DNA of 64,000 bases from Oryzias latipes (lineage: Eukaryota > Chordata > Actinopteri > Beloniformes > Adrianichthyidae): positions 21,317,161-21,381,160 of the forward strand of contig NC_019876.2 of the NCBI RefSeq assembly GCF_002234675.1, read 5' to 3'. Under the pieces are notes generated by a model. That model saw only the letters and a list, made by a program, of their open reading frames with translations, had not been told where the DNA came from and made no database searches. The position numbers and the translations under genes were made by a program. Shown piece by piece: positions 26,201 to 37,924 of the stretch; the first letter of the stretch is position 1, and every line of letters starts with the position of its first letter.

Positions 26201-26532
26201 TTTACTTTCCAGAGTTTACATCATTGGATTTGTTCTGGAAGTTCCCAAGGGTTCACAAACCCACTTTTATCCGGATTTTGGACCATCTTTGGGTCAACTT
26301 GTGACTCTTTGATGACAGAATTTAAAGCTAAACTTGTTAAATGACTAACAGCGGGTTAGTTAACGAACTAAACAAGTAGTTTAATGAAGGGTTTAGCTAA
26401 GAATCACACATAAACACCGAGGCCATCAGACTTTTTGTCCGTTACTCATCTTTTAATCTGTTTATGATGGTAAATTTCTTTAAATAATTTATTTCTTTGA
26501 TTTCTGTTTCCACCCTCAGTCCTTACCTCCAT
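14260..26532 (-). CDS. tox4: TOX high mobility group box family member 4
   Basis: TOX4 is a nuclear HMG-box protein; the family member is known as part of the PNUTS-WDR82-PP1 phosphatase complex on chromatin. Exons in transcript order: first exon 23930-23826 ([12 protein letters not shown]) or 26532-26527 (ME), then 23444-23376, 20561-20274, 20195-19935, 19851-19534, 19461-19378, 16663-16016, 15935-15781, 14317-14260 with stop TAG. The longer form has 661 residues; human TOX4 has 621 (from memory). Family marks: [20 protein letters not shown] in exon 3, [20 protein letters not shown] in exon 4, a basic stretch KKGKKKK then the HMG box from [20 protein letters not shown] across exons 5-6 (residues ~296-365). 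Exon 7 is Pro/Ala-rich. The last exons form the C-terminal Cys-rich motif (CVRAGCTNP...[13 protein letters not shown]) typical of TOX4. The exon 7 donor (after 16016) is inferred from frame. Confidence 0.94.
16016..16663 (-). CDS. tox4: tox4 exon 7, proline/alanine-rich low-complexity exon
   Basis: This 648-nt exon makes 216 residues dominated by Pro, Ala, Gln and Thr (for example [20 protein letters not shown] and [14 protein letters not shown]). It fills the place of the Pro/Gln-rich region in mammalian TOX4, with ITKIII-like similarity ([14 protein letters not shown] against human ITKLIITKQMLPS, from memory). The acceptor (16664-16665) is clear. Reading on past 16016 meets a stop at 15995, so the donor must be earlier; GGG|GTGGGT keeps phase 0 to the next exon. 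The complementary strand is open for 265 codons (15741-16538), which is a composition effect. Confidence 0.85.
18754..18834. repeat. 24-bp tandem repeat, three copies
   Basis: Unit agctccgtctatgctgggca plus gcag (24 bp) repeats three times from about 18761 to 18832, with one substitution in the third. It is inside the tox4 intron between exons 6 and 7. Because 24 is a multiple of three it makes a repeated LPSIDGAL peptide on the minus strand, but there is no gene around it. It is next to an R3-family repeat. Confidence 0.7.
18840..19120. repeat. Dispersed repeat (R3 family), copy 2, in tox4 intron 6
   Basis: Aligns by eye with the block near 9780-9990 (see that entry). It ends directly at the perfect hairpin 19121-19161. 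No coding content recognised. Confidence 0.4.
19121..19161. repeat. Perfect 18-bp hairpin with 5-nt loop
   Basis: AATCTGATCTCTAAACAT (19121-19138), loop cctcc, then its exact reverse complement (19144-19161). It lies in the tox4 intron between exons 6 and 7. The stem is shorter than a normal pre-miRNA (about 22 bp or more), so a transposon end or a recent inverted duplication is more likely. Confidence 0.8.
20830..21850. repeat. Probable non-autonomous element in tox4 intron 2
   Basis: The phrase gggtgtattcagactg occurs at both 20838-20855 and 21811-21827, with a further 'tgtattcagactgagg' at 21690. Between them is a 134-codon open frame (20884-21288, plus), whose protein I do not recognise and which has no domain I can see. 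I read the block as a decayed mobile element; its ends are not firmly placed. Confidence 0.35.
22523..22880 (+). repeat. R1 copy 2 (partial) joined to R2 sequence
   Basis: 22523-22700 has the R1 phrases acacttggaagaggctttg and gatatatgaaagacttggtg, but lacks the segment before ccacctacag. It continues into R2-like text (gccatgttggaacc..., gattggtctgagtcaacgtg). In tox4 intron 2. Confidence 0.5.
23826..23930 (-). CDS. tox4: tox4 proximal (alternative) first coding exon
   Basis: Encodes 35 residues beginning [12 protein letters not shown] and ending with a good GTGACT donor, phase 0, which fits exon 2 ([13 protein letters not shown]). The MD-x-x-FY opening resembles the first exon of the paralogues TOX, TOX2 and TOX3 (MDVRFYP..., from memory). 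It lies at the edge of a GC-rich block (23730-24330) that is probably its own promoter and 5' UTR. Confidence 0.8.
24440..26500. other. Intronic/intergenic DNA upstream of proximal tox4 exon; no exon seen
   Basis: AT-rich, with several chance open frames (24889-25173, 25360-25548, 25658-25867, all plus). None has a splice context or a similarity I recognise. If the distal tox4 exon is used, this whole stretch is tox4 intron 1. Confidence 0.5.
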
Positions 26533-26640
26533 GCTTCCCTGAAGTTTGGACCCAGTTTCGATCTTTAAATTCCGCTTTTGTTGCTGAACTTCGCGTAAAA
26601 CCGTTTTCCTCAAATATCACAACATGGCACCGGCTTCCGG
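26527..26640 (-). promoter_or_regulatory. tox4: tox4 distal first exon (codes for Met-Glu) and promoter
   Basis: On the minus strand, CAGGGAAGCATGGAG is followed by the consensus donor GTAAGGACT. ATG-GAG at 26532-26527 is phase 0, so splicing to exon 2 gives [15 protein letters not shown], matching the usual mammalian TOX4 start MEFPGGNDNYL (from memory). Upstream at 26605-26660 are an ETS-type CCGGAAG and CRE-like TGACGTGA and TGGCGTCA sites, as expected for a housekeeping promoter. The intron to exon 2 would be about 3.1 kb. Confidence 0.7.
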
Positions 26641-27378
26641 ATTACGTGGAAATGACGCCATCACGTCAAATTATGTCAATGTTTCAAAATAAAGGGCAAG
26701 AAAAAATAAATCAAGCAACTTGTAATTTTTGTACCATTCAATGAAAAAGAGTGGTTATTATCTTGGGGATGTAATAAAAATTGTAAAACCCCATACTCAC
26801 AGAGTTGTACATTGTATTTCACTTCATCATCTGGTCAGCTAATTATTTTTTGTTAAAAGAAAATCCAAACATGTTGCTCTTATAAACATCACAAAGAAGA
26901 AAATACAGGTAATCCTGAAGTGAATGGTTATAACAACATTACAAACACATTAACCTTTATAATTTTTATTAGTAAAATGAAAGAAAATTAAAAAATATTT
27001 AAAATAAATCACTTGTAAAATACCTAAATTTTTATTTTCTTTATTTCTGTATTTTCTAATATTGGGTGTACATCAACACCCAGCATTTATGCATTGTTTG
27101 GTTATTTTTTTATTTTATTTTTTGCTCTTTTTTTAGTTCAATTCAGAGCTAAAGGCAAAAGCTAAAGTTTTTCAACATGTTTACTTAAATAATAAGATTA
27201 CAATTCCCTTACAGATACATTTATACTTTTACATGGCCCAAAATTCATTTTCATTCATGAAAATGTGATATTTCCAGTTTTAAAAACACATAAGATAAAA
27301 ATGTAAATAAGTTGAAATTATCCTGTTGATTATTTATTTAATATCCAAACGATTTTTTACTATTAACAAGATTAAATA

Positions 27379-27581
27379 TTACAACTCTGTGGGTTCATTG
27401 TAATCTTGACCAGATTGTTTTAACACTTGCTTGTTCATTTCCTTCAGACCAAAGAGGGTGGCTGCCTGAAGTGGTGAAAAGGAAACAGGATAGGGTTAGA
27501 TTATGGCAAATAACTCCCTGAAGGAAGCGACGAAAAGGGTGACAAAACTTCCAAAGGATAACAGTTGTACCTTTTCTTGAC
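27379..27581 (-). CDS. Unassigned two-exon 35-codon reading frame
   Basis: Exon a, 27581-27561, reads MPACQEK and ends at an AAAAG|GTAC donor. Exon b, 27465-27379, follows a strong acceptor (cctgtttccttttcaccacttcag) and reads AATLFGLKEMNKQVLKQSG, then QDYNEPTEL and a TAA stop. Both ends are phase 0; the intron is 95 bp. The composition looks protein-like (charged helix) rather than repeat-like. It could be a microprotein or the last exons of a gene whose earlier exons I cannot find upstream. I do not recognise the product. It is about 0.8 kb upstream of the distal tox4 exon on the same strand. Confidence 0.3.
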
Positions 27582-28439
27582 AAGCAGGCATTAAACCTTA
27601 AAGAAGATTTTTTTTAAAGCCCCAACAACCAGGATCAAACAGAAATTAATTAGATTAAGACACGTCTTGATCTGTCTGATTTTTTCCAAAGCCTCTATAA
27701 AACAGAATGCATTGGATCATATCCATGTCCTCATCAACAGTTTTGGGCCTTGAATGCAAACACAGAGTGTATTAGCCACAAAGCTCAGGATTTCCTTCTG
27801 AACTTGTTAACTCTGCCCATTACTGGATGACATGATGGAAGCACAGAGAGTTTTCAAATGTACTGAGGTGTAAAAATGAAGTTTATACTATATCCATATA
27901 GTTTGACACACCAGGTTGTCCACATAGAGCTCTACAGTAAATCTGCATCACCTTCAGGAGGTGCCTCATCCTGCTTGGTACACGGATATCATGGTAAAGA
28001 TGCCATCCACTAAAACATGATCTCTTCCTGTAGAAGTAAGTGTAAAGGTTTTTTTAGTTATGATGCTTTTTCTGGAGACATGGACCAGTGAAAGCTGCAA
28101 TTAATCATAGAAATGGTGTTTCCCTGTATCGCCTTCAACCTTAATTAGGTCTTAGTAAAACAGAACCATGTTCTGACAAATCAACATGTCACATGGTATT
28201 AATAGGGGGGCTGGCAAACAAAATCAGTGAGTGCTGAATCAATTGAAAAAATAAAAAATAAAGGTCCTAACTGCTTTTAGATACAGAAAATGTTCATCAT
28301 AGAAAAATGTAATTGCTGCAATGAGCCAATCACCTTCACCATGACACCTACATATGGAGAGAAATTAGACTCAGTCGGATTTGTGCGTGCGTAATTCTTG
28401 ATTTGTGCGTAAATTAGGATTCTCCATACCTACAGATGT

Positions 28440-28925
28440 CAAGCCATGTTCATACCGCCCTTGCAACATGCGTTCAAGCGGCCACTTCCAATAAAAAAAG
28501 TGTATGTGAACACAAATATATGCGCTTTTTCAGCTTCCGCATTCAAAACCCCCGCACTCAAGGGTAGCTATGCAAGTCTGTTTTCAGTCTCTACATAGAA
28601 AGTAAAATGTGCGCTGCAAGTTAAAGCAGGTCGAACTTTGACCAATCAAGGACTCGGATTTGGTAGTGACATATGGATGACGTCCCCTTTACTGCATGGA
28701 AGTGACAACCATTGAAAATTGATCATGAAAGAGAAATAAATAATTGCGGTTCATGCCTGAACAGAATTCTATGACACCAAGTCTTTAATATGTCGGAATA
28801 GAACTGTGAAAGAAAAAGTCTGGATTTTAAAGTCTGGACATTATGCATCAAGCCTCTTCCAACTGTAGGTGGCAGACAAGCGCTAGTATTAGGTAGCGAT
28901 ACTTTAGTGTGAACAAGGCGTCTAA
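28440..28925 (-). repeat. R1 family, nearly full copy, inverted
   Basis: About 485 bp, reverse orientation to copy 1. Contains (as reverse complement) ctgccacctacagttggaag, 'ctattccgacatattaaagacttggtg' in part, and ends in ggcggtatgaacatggctt. It shows the uninterrupted sequence around the TA at 28866-28867, the site that a Tc1 element occupies in the copy at 50.8 kb. Confidence 0.6.
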
Positions 28926-29035
28926 ATAATCATCAAAAGACAAGGCAGGAACATTTGAAAAATAACGCCCCAGGTTCAACTCCCAGAAGCACACCACACT
29001 GATAAAGCTCTTATGCAGGTCACAGCTCCTGCAGG

Positions 29036-29281
29036 TCATTGTCCTGCCCTGGACAGCTCAGGCATAATGGAGGAGGAGGCATGATTATTGTGATGGTGCT
29101 TTCTTTTCAGGTGCTCCATCATGGCTGGCTTAAGATCATGGAGACACTTAACACTCTTCACAAAGCCCCTCAAACCTTCTGAGCTCCTGAAGACATGAGG
29201 ACAGGAGGGAGCAGGGTCCAGGAAAGCTGAGTGTTTGTGGGTGGGGGGTGCACCAGGTTTGGATTGGCGAGGCTCTTCCAT
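29036..29281 (-). other. 81-codon ORF of unknown nature
   Basis: Minus-strand frame MEEPRQSKPGAPPTHKHSAF ... AMMEHLKRKHHHNN ... SRAGQ. The 'hlkrkH' piece recalls the end of a BED zinc finger as found in hAT transposases, but the paired cysteines expected before it are not present as CxxC. It may be a hAT remnant or noise. No splice partner was found. Confidence 0.2.
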
Positions 29282-30085
29282 TGCTGCTCCAACTCAGTTG
29301 GAACCTTCCTGGAAATGTCTCTTTAGACTTGCAGTTACAATTTAACCAGGAAACTTCAAAATCCTGTCAATCTGCCACTATAATTTGAAAAGACAGAAAC
29401 AAAACTGTCAGAAACACACACGTTTCTATTGAAATTTAAAATTCGGAATAATAAAGGATCTCAAAACCTACATAATGCAAATAAATTAATCTCTGTCCAG
29501 AAAGATTTTTTATGACCTCATCTTCAGACACCTCAGTGTTAGTGCAGACAATGTTTACATGTGGCCTTTTTATGTTTGTGTGGATATCTGACTGTGTAGT
29601 TGGGCGCAAAACAAGCAGTTAACAAGTTTTCATGACACTGAAAATGTTAAACTCCAAGCAACTGTTCACATATTGTTAATGCTTTCTCTGTAGTTGTCTA
29701 GAGTTTTTTTTTTTTTTTTTTTTCACAAACCTTTCCTTTTCCCTAAACTGATCCTGAAAATTCTGAACTGAATTCTGTCAACCTGAACTACATTTCTTTG
29801 AGATGCAATAAAAATGCATATATGCAGTTTTAACAACTGGACTTTGTGTTCCAGCAGGATGTTGTAGATTTATTTGATGCTACATCTCAACTTCTGAGTG
29901 TTTTCTGACAATAATTTACCCTTTTAAGACTTTTAGTTTAGGAAGTTTTTAGAAGAAAACTCAATCTATTTTTTGCATGAATTCCGAAAATGAAAACACA
30001 AAACAAAAACAAAAAACACCCTTTTTGTCAGGAAACGATCAAATTAATTTAAAAATATTGGAAAATGTTTTTGGGACAGCACGTG

Positions 30086-30305
30086 ACTACATTTCCCATG
30101 ATTCCATAGGGACACCCTTCTTCACCGGATATCCGTTCTTCTCTTATAGTTCTTCCTGTGCTAGCTAATAAAGTCGCAGAAGCACGTGGCTTATAACGGA
30201 GGCGACATATTTTACCGATAAACAAATCAGCATTTTGGAATATTTAAGGGCAATATATATATATTTTTCTTTTGTGCTGAAGTGTGAAAACAGCCAGTGG
30301 CCGCA
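30086..30305 (+). promoter_or_regulatory. nop10 promoter with ZNF143-type motif
   Basis: ACTACATTTCCCATGATTCC at 30086-30105 closely follows the SBS/ZNF143 motif (ACTACAnnTCCCAnnATGC) about 200 bp upstream of the nop10 ATG. ZNF143 sites are common at promoters of housekeeping genes. No TATA box; transcription start not resolved. Confidence 0.5.
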
Positions 30306-32106
30306 ATGTTTCTGCAGTATTACCTGGATCAGAACGGCGACAGAGTTTACACACTCAAGGTAAAACTAAAGCTTGTGCTTTTACTTTACTTGGGTATCAA
30401 GTTTTCCTTTATTTTTTTTAAACGTATGCTTGTATGTTGCATAGAATTAAAATAAAATCTTTCCACCTTGGTATAATTAAATAAAGAAACTTTTTTGAAA
30501 TGTTCAAAACGATCATTTGGGTGTTGATGATAGTCTGTGAATATAAGGCTTAAGCATATATTTATATTACTAAACATAACGAACACGTGTTCTTCAAGAC
30601 GTTTAGTATTTATTGTTAACTTAGAATCTTTCGACATTTATTTGATCAGAAATCTGTCAGCTTAAAAATGTCTATTATTACAAGTTTGTGTGCCCGCAAA
30701 ATTTGTTTTGCTAGCTGTAGCTTTTCTTGCCCAGATAGTTGTTTGCTTACTGATCTGTTATTCTGCGTTTATATGATGCGATTTCCAGTCATTTTATTAT
30801 ATTTATCTTTTCTGTTTATCTGCATCTTCAGTCTGCACATCTAACTAGATTTGTTTGACTTTTTTAGCCCTAAAGGTGAAATGGCAATTCTTGATCAGAG
30901 CAGAAAAAGCAGCAGCTTAAAGGCCTGTTCACACCGGGACGAATTTCGCCGGCGATTTTCGCCGACGTTTAACGCCTCGTGACTAAACAAAGGGCACCAA
31001 CGAGAGTGTGCACACCGACGCGAAAAAACGCCAGGCGTTAAAGCGTCGAAAAAAAAAAAACGCCTCGGGTTCGTTTTTTTTTTTCGACGCGTCGCGTCGA
31101 AATCTACTCGACCAATGAGAACGGCGCTTTTGCTCACGTGTCTGGAGCTTCTGAAGTTACAGTAAAATACAACTTGGGGGCGCTCAAACACAAAACTGCC
31201 TTGCTGAGCACACATACCAGCGAAGAAGATAGACGCCAAGTAGCGTCTACACTGCCGCGAAGAAATAATGACGGACATTCTAAAATATCCCCGAACCAAG
31301 CACCAGTTGGAGCTACTGGTGCTTGAAATATTCATGTTTTCTTTGTTTGATTCTGACAAGCGCGTAAATACTTGCTCTCTTCTTCTGAGTGAAAAGCGAC
31401 TTTAAGAAGCGTAAAGTTGCGCAGCGCCACCTTGTGTACAGGAGTATTTCTGTTTTACATTAAGCGCCATCTAATGTCAGGGAATGAAATTGCATGTTCA
31501 CTCCACTCATCGTCAGCGAAAATCGCCTGGGTGTGAACACAAAAAACGTGACGAAAAACGCTGGCGAAAAACGCCTGGCGAATATTCGTCCCGGTGTGTA
31601 CGGGCCTTAAGGCAGTGCAGCTGCAGCATCTCTTTTACAAAGGTTGTTTAAAGGAAATAAAGGATATAGAGACGGGATATAAAAATAAATAAATATAACA
31701 AGAACAATAAAGTACATCCAGCAGTGGTAGTTCAACATTTTAAACATTAAATTCACTGACATGATTCCTTCTACAACCATGGGATACATTTGCTAAAGTT
31801 AAAAAAGTTCTAAATACATTGTCATGACATAGGAGTTTATATTTATCACAGATCGCTTTTGAAAGTCTGCTGTATTGGATTTTGTAAAGAAGGACTTTGT
31901 TTTGATGTAACACTCTTGTGTTGTCTTTCCAAAAACACATTTGTTTCTGTCTTTTTCTATGGAAGAAATTGAATCCTGACGGGGAGCCCACCAGCTCGGC
32001 CCATCCGGCTCGGTTCTCCCCAGATGACAAGTTCTCTCGGCACCGGGTTTTGGTGAAGAAGCGCTTCGGCATCCTGCTTACCCAGCAGCCCAAACCTGTT
32101 CTATGA
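30306..32106 (+). CDS. nop10: H/ACA ribonucleoprotein complex subunit 3 (NOP10)
   Basis: NOP10 is the small structural subunit that binds dyskerin in H/ACA snoRNPs and telomerase RNP, acting in nucleolus and Cajal bodies. Two coding exons: 30306-30359 ([18 protein letters not shown]) and 31966-32106 ([20 protein letters not shown] to TQQPKPVL, stop TGA at 32104-32106). Total 64 residues, the same as human NOP10. The [12 protein letters not shown] and KKRF motifs are diagnostic. Intron 30360-31965 has a GT donor and an AG acceptor whose last bases (ctatggaag) are less pyrimidine-rich than usual; it contains a MITE at 30917-31610. slc12a6 follows on the same strand, an order also known in human. 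Confidence 0.97.
30917..31610. mobile_element. MITE (~690 bp) with TTAA ends, in the nop10 intron
   Basis: Left end TTAAAGGCCTGTTCACACCG at 30917 and, on the other strand, TTAAGGCCCGTACACACCGG at 31610. The match goes on through GGGACGAAT and CGCC-rich subterminal repeats (gcgaaaaacgc, ggcgttaaagcg). No transposase. TTAA at both borders suggests a piggyBac-type or similar target site; TAA would also fit a Harbinger-type element. The interior has an A/T homopolymer hairpin (about 31046-31090). Confidence 0.75.
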
Positions 32107-32489
32107 GAGTGGAGACGGTAGAGGAGGAATCCACCAGGAGCATCATGGAGGACAACGTGATGTGGATCCGCTGCAATTCCTAAAACATGTTTCATTACCC
32201 TCTGATTCATTAGTTAGAAAAAGCTAACACATTATGATGAGAAATGTATTTCTGATGGAACTTTCTCTGATTTCAAAAATCAAAGGATTGAATATATTCT
32301 TTTCCATGAGTAGTCGGTGAATTTAAATTGTATTGAATTTCAATATGTAAATGCATATATGTAATCTCATCAAACCGAAAAAGGCTATGATGCTTCTTAT
32401 TGTACATAAATTTGTTTTGAAGTAAAACACCTGGTCATGATTCTTATTTTTGTTCGAAACATTTTGCAAAGATTCATCAACACACAACG

Positions 32490-33010
32490 CATTCTTACTT
32501 TATTTGACAGAGCACTGTTCTACATTGTGACCCAAATCCATAGGTGAGGCATAAAAATTTACGTTTATATTGGCAGCAGCCTGAGCAGGGATGCCCTGAC
32601 GTTTCTCTCCACAGAAACTCCCAATAACTGCTGGTGAGATGCCATGGTACTTTCAACCCAGCCAGAATATATAGTTCTTCTAGCCCTGGGTCTTCCCTAA
32701 GGATTTTTTCCCTGGCGAGATATATCTGGAATACTTCTCTAGGGAGCTGTCTTGGAAGCATCTTGATGACAGGCCGGCTGAGACTGCTCCTCGCTCCAAC
32801 TTTAAGAGAGCACCCCGTCACCATTTGGAGAAAGCTTCTATCTGGGATCTTCTCTTTTCAGTCATGAGCCAAGGTTTATGACCATAGGTGAGGATAGGAA
32901 CATGGACTCACCAGTGAATCAAGAGCATTGCCTTTTGACTCTGCTCCTTTGTTACCCTGGATTGATACAATTATGACAATATTGCAGCTACTGCACACAT
33001 CCACCTGTCT
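32490..33010 (-). mobile_element. Non-LTR retrotransposon remnant (antisense)
   Basis: The minus strand codes fragments such as SRPVIKMLPRQLPREVFQIY and EDPGLEELYILAG. On the plus strand 'cctgggtcttcc', 'gcatcttgatgacaggccggctga' (shortened) and 'gaccataggtgaggataggaac' match the 3' part of a very common fish LINE family as I remember it. Rex/RTE-like or related clade not decided. Stops interrupt it, so it is dead. It starts about 0.4 kb past the nop10 stop. Confidence 0.5.
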
Positions 33011-33254
33011 ACGTCATGGACATTAAACAAAAAAGGTACCATTATTTTTAGTTAACTAGATTTCCTGTTGCTCTTACATTTCTATTATTGTCACTCAGCT
33101 TTATTTCACACATCAGTATTGACTAAAGAACAAGATTAATTTTTAAACTGTTTCAATTACTTGATTTTTTTAACTTGCTTTAATTAATATCAGTTTTGGG
33201 TTTCTCACTCTTGCTAAATATTTCCTGAGGGATTTGTCGTTGTGGCTACTGGCT

Positions 33255-33475
33255 AGTCACACTACATTTCCCAAGAGCCTTAAGGTACTTCATAACTGTT
33301 GCGCATGCGTACGTTGTTCGCAGAGCGGGGGAAGGAATTTAGGACCTGACGGGCGCACTGGAGTGCTTCTTTTCTGGACCAAGAGGAAAGAAGTGCCGGA
33401 AAACCGGGAGAGGAGCCAGATGTTCCTGGATGAGACGGAGCGCTGTCAGATCCCCATCCGAACCCTGGCACAGGT
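33255..33475 (+). promoter_or_regulatory. Orphan promoter with NRF1 and ZNF143-type motifs plus candidate first exon
   Basis: ACTACATTTCCCAAGAGCC at 33261-33279 and the palindromic NRF1-type GCGCATGCGT at 33301-33310 sit at the front of a GC-rich island (to about 33780). Downstream, ATG at 33420 opens MFLDETERCQIPIRTLAQ, ending in CAG|GTGCGAG at 33473/33474. The position, 5.6 kb before slc12a6 exon 1 on the same strand, suggests an alternative slc12a6 promoter, but the exon ends in phase 0 while slc12a6 exon 2 needs phase 1. It may be a 5' leader or a different gene. Confidence 0.4.
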
Positions 33476-34494
33476 GCGAGTTTCTGCGGGATGGGAACAT
33501 GCGGGGTTTCAGCGGGAAGAAGCGCCCGGAGTATCCACGGGGGGTGACAGTTTATCAGAGACGCAGCTAAGGTTAGCTTTGGCTCACTCACTGCACTGCA
33601 GCGGCTGCTTTCTTGGCGCAGAGGCTCGCGGCTTCGCGCTCTCCTCGTTAAAACGACGTTAATTAGCCACTTTGCACAAAGAAGCTAATTTCCTTCCCTC
33701 CATTTACCTCCGCGAGCGCGCCTCTGGTCTGGGTTTGTCCGGTTTCAGTAAAAATAACCGCAGCCTCAGAGTCAGACGGATGCCGCAGCTTATTTTTTGG
33801 GGGGGCTTACAATTACACATCTTCCCATGAAGCCCCATAACCGGCTCCGGGACTGGATTCTGACCGGTTCAAACCAGAATCATTGCAGCGTCACTCTTTG
33901 GGTCTGATTTTCACTTCCACGGTAACTTAAGTGGCTCCCAAGAGGGCACGAGCTCCTTAATTTGACTCACCTGCTCGATGAGAAAGACCCATCGAGAGGG
34001 GTGGGGGTGGGGGGTGTCAAACCTTTGTAGCAGCTGTTTGTTTACAGCTGTTACGCCAGAGGAGCAGGCGCGTGACAGACGAACATCTGCGTCAAAACAA
34101 AAGAAAGATGGTTCAAAAAGCGATGCGTTTATCCCTATGACAGCATTTGGGAGCATCTCAGACCGGAAATAGTTGCGACAGATGAAGGTGGTTATGATAA
34201 GAAATGCCATTGGACTCATAGACTGACAAAATGCAGCAGAAAATAGTTCAAATCAATGTCTGCATTCACGGTCCAGTCAGTGTGTTTCAGCTCAGGCTGG
34301 GATAAAAAAATCCATCCTCACCTTAGATGAGAAGCACGAAATCCACAAGTCTAGTCCTTTGACTTTTCTGGACTGTTGTTCAGGCTAAACCAGTTTTTCT
34401 GTCAGTCTTTGTAGGAATTAGTGGTTGCTAAGGTCACTGGAGACATATTCTTCTTTCATATTCTTTGATTAGGTTGAATCAGATGAAAGCAGGG

Positions 34495-35215
34495 GTGTTC
34501 AAACCTTCAATATAGACGGCCAGATATGGTCAGGTCAAAATGCACAAGGCCAATCATTTACTCTGCATTCTTTCAACCCTTATAATATTATGAAGTACAA
34601 ACAAACTGTCGGATAATGAAAATATTTTGCAATGGATACATTTCATTTCCTAACAGAACAGAAATATGTGTAAATATATTTTTACCCAAATTATTATGAA
34701 TGTCATAATTCCACGAAGACGAACAATAATACGAAGAAAAAGGTCTGGGAAAAGAAATAAATGTTTGTGGACAGTAAATCTGGGTTCACATTAGATGTTA
34801 CATATTATTCACTGTAAACATCTAAATGTAAATCATGTGAACAGGAAAATAACAAAACACTGGTTTTAATAACAGAGACACATCTGTTCATTTTGTTTAG
34901 TGTTGAGATTTTGAAAATGATATAGAATGTTTCACAGAAGGGTCCCAGGACGGTGTTGTCACTGGTTTACTACGACTAACATTGAAATACGTCCAGTCGC
35001 AATCACATAGTCATACACCCAGTTTTTACAAAGTGCTGGGGGATGATATTGTTGATTTTAAAACAGGAACCTGCGGGCTGGTAGAAATTAGAATGTGGGC
35101 TGGATTTTGAACATGTCTGGATTATAGGAACAATAGATTTGCCTTTTGAAAATCTTTCTAAATCCAAATATACTTGATTATCAACAACAGTTTTCACAGA
35201 ATTTGTGATTTAAAA
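34495..35215. repeat. Possible hAT-type remnant
   Basis: Starts with caggggtgttcaaacc, like the end of the hAT remnant in slc12a6 (caggggtgttgaactc at 59032-59017 on the minus strand), followed by 'ggccagatatggtcagg'. The opposite end is not certain. No coding capacity. Confidence 0.3.
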
Positions 35216-35330
35216 TGAAAAGGGTCTATAAAAGGATACATGCCCACAATAAACCTAACAGAGAAGTTGTTTTTTTGCCTGAAAAAAAAAACTTCTTGGT
35301 ATTTTCATCCATTCCTGTGAAGACCTTCTA

Positions 35331-36962
<1,632 letters not shown>

Positions 36963-37924
36963 TATGTAAAGATTGATATAATCTGATTTGTTTAAAGCCA
37001 GCCTTTCACATTTGCATAAACAGTTTTTTATAAACTTTGATTTGTAAGATGAACTGATATTTTACTGAATCATGTCAAATCTGAAACTTCAGTCTCTATG
37101 CCACTAATGGCTTTTTTACTTCATCTTTTTGTGAAAATCCAAAACAGGCGCTCAGCTTTGTCATCTGTCAGGGTTAATTAGGTCACTTTCAAGCTCCTGT
37201 ATGTCTTGAACTCCTCGCGTCATTTCATTCAGTGCTGTTTCATTTAAATTTAAATTGTCGTTACTTGGCGCGGCACAGACCACCCGAAAAACATGAATCC
37301 AAGCAAAAACGTTTAAAAATTCAGTTCAATCCATTCATCTTAACTGTGCTTTAGCCTGTTTGAACATCTGCTGATCTGTTAGAACAAACCAACCGCTCTC
37401 CTTCAATAATTCAATAATAGCTGAAGTTATGAAGGTACTTGCCCTGACCTTTTTACTCACAGGATGAGAGGCTGAATGAGGCTGGACTGAGCTGGTAGAG
37501 CAGCTGGGCTGGAGTGACGGCGTAATGACGGCGTAGTGACGGCGTGTCCACAAACGTGACGGTGCTGTTTGCTAAATAAGGGTCAGCAGGTTAGGAGGGG
37601 CTTCTGTCTTCACAGAGGATTTTACAGAAAAACGTGCATCAACCTGCTCCTGCTGCTTCCATGAAGCTCCACACACGTAATGACAGAAACACGTTCATGT
37701 AAAAGACACAGCAAAGGATGTTCAGATGTTTACTGCTGATGCGCCATTTCCTTTAATGAAGGATTAAAGAAAAATTTAGAAATAAGAGAAGGAAATCGTG
37801 TTGAATAAACTGTTTGTATACAGTCCATTAGCTGCTAAATAATAACTGGACTGAGTGACCTCTCCCCTCTGGCACTTCAAATAGAAAGTACCCACTGGCT
37901 CAAAGAAGCCAGAATCCCATAGGC

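Noticed and set aside
26500..26660. Independent gene starting ATG-GAG on the minus strand
   Set aside because: Its phase and sequence fit tox4 exon 2 exactly (MEFPGG...), so it is better read as the distal tox4 first exon.
33234..33662. 142-codon frame as a single-exon gene
   Set aside because: It crosses a promoter-like island and a likely splice donor at 33474; no similarity is recognised over its length.
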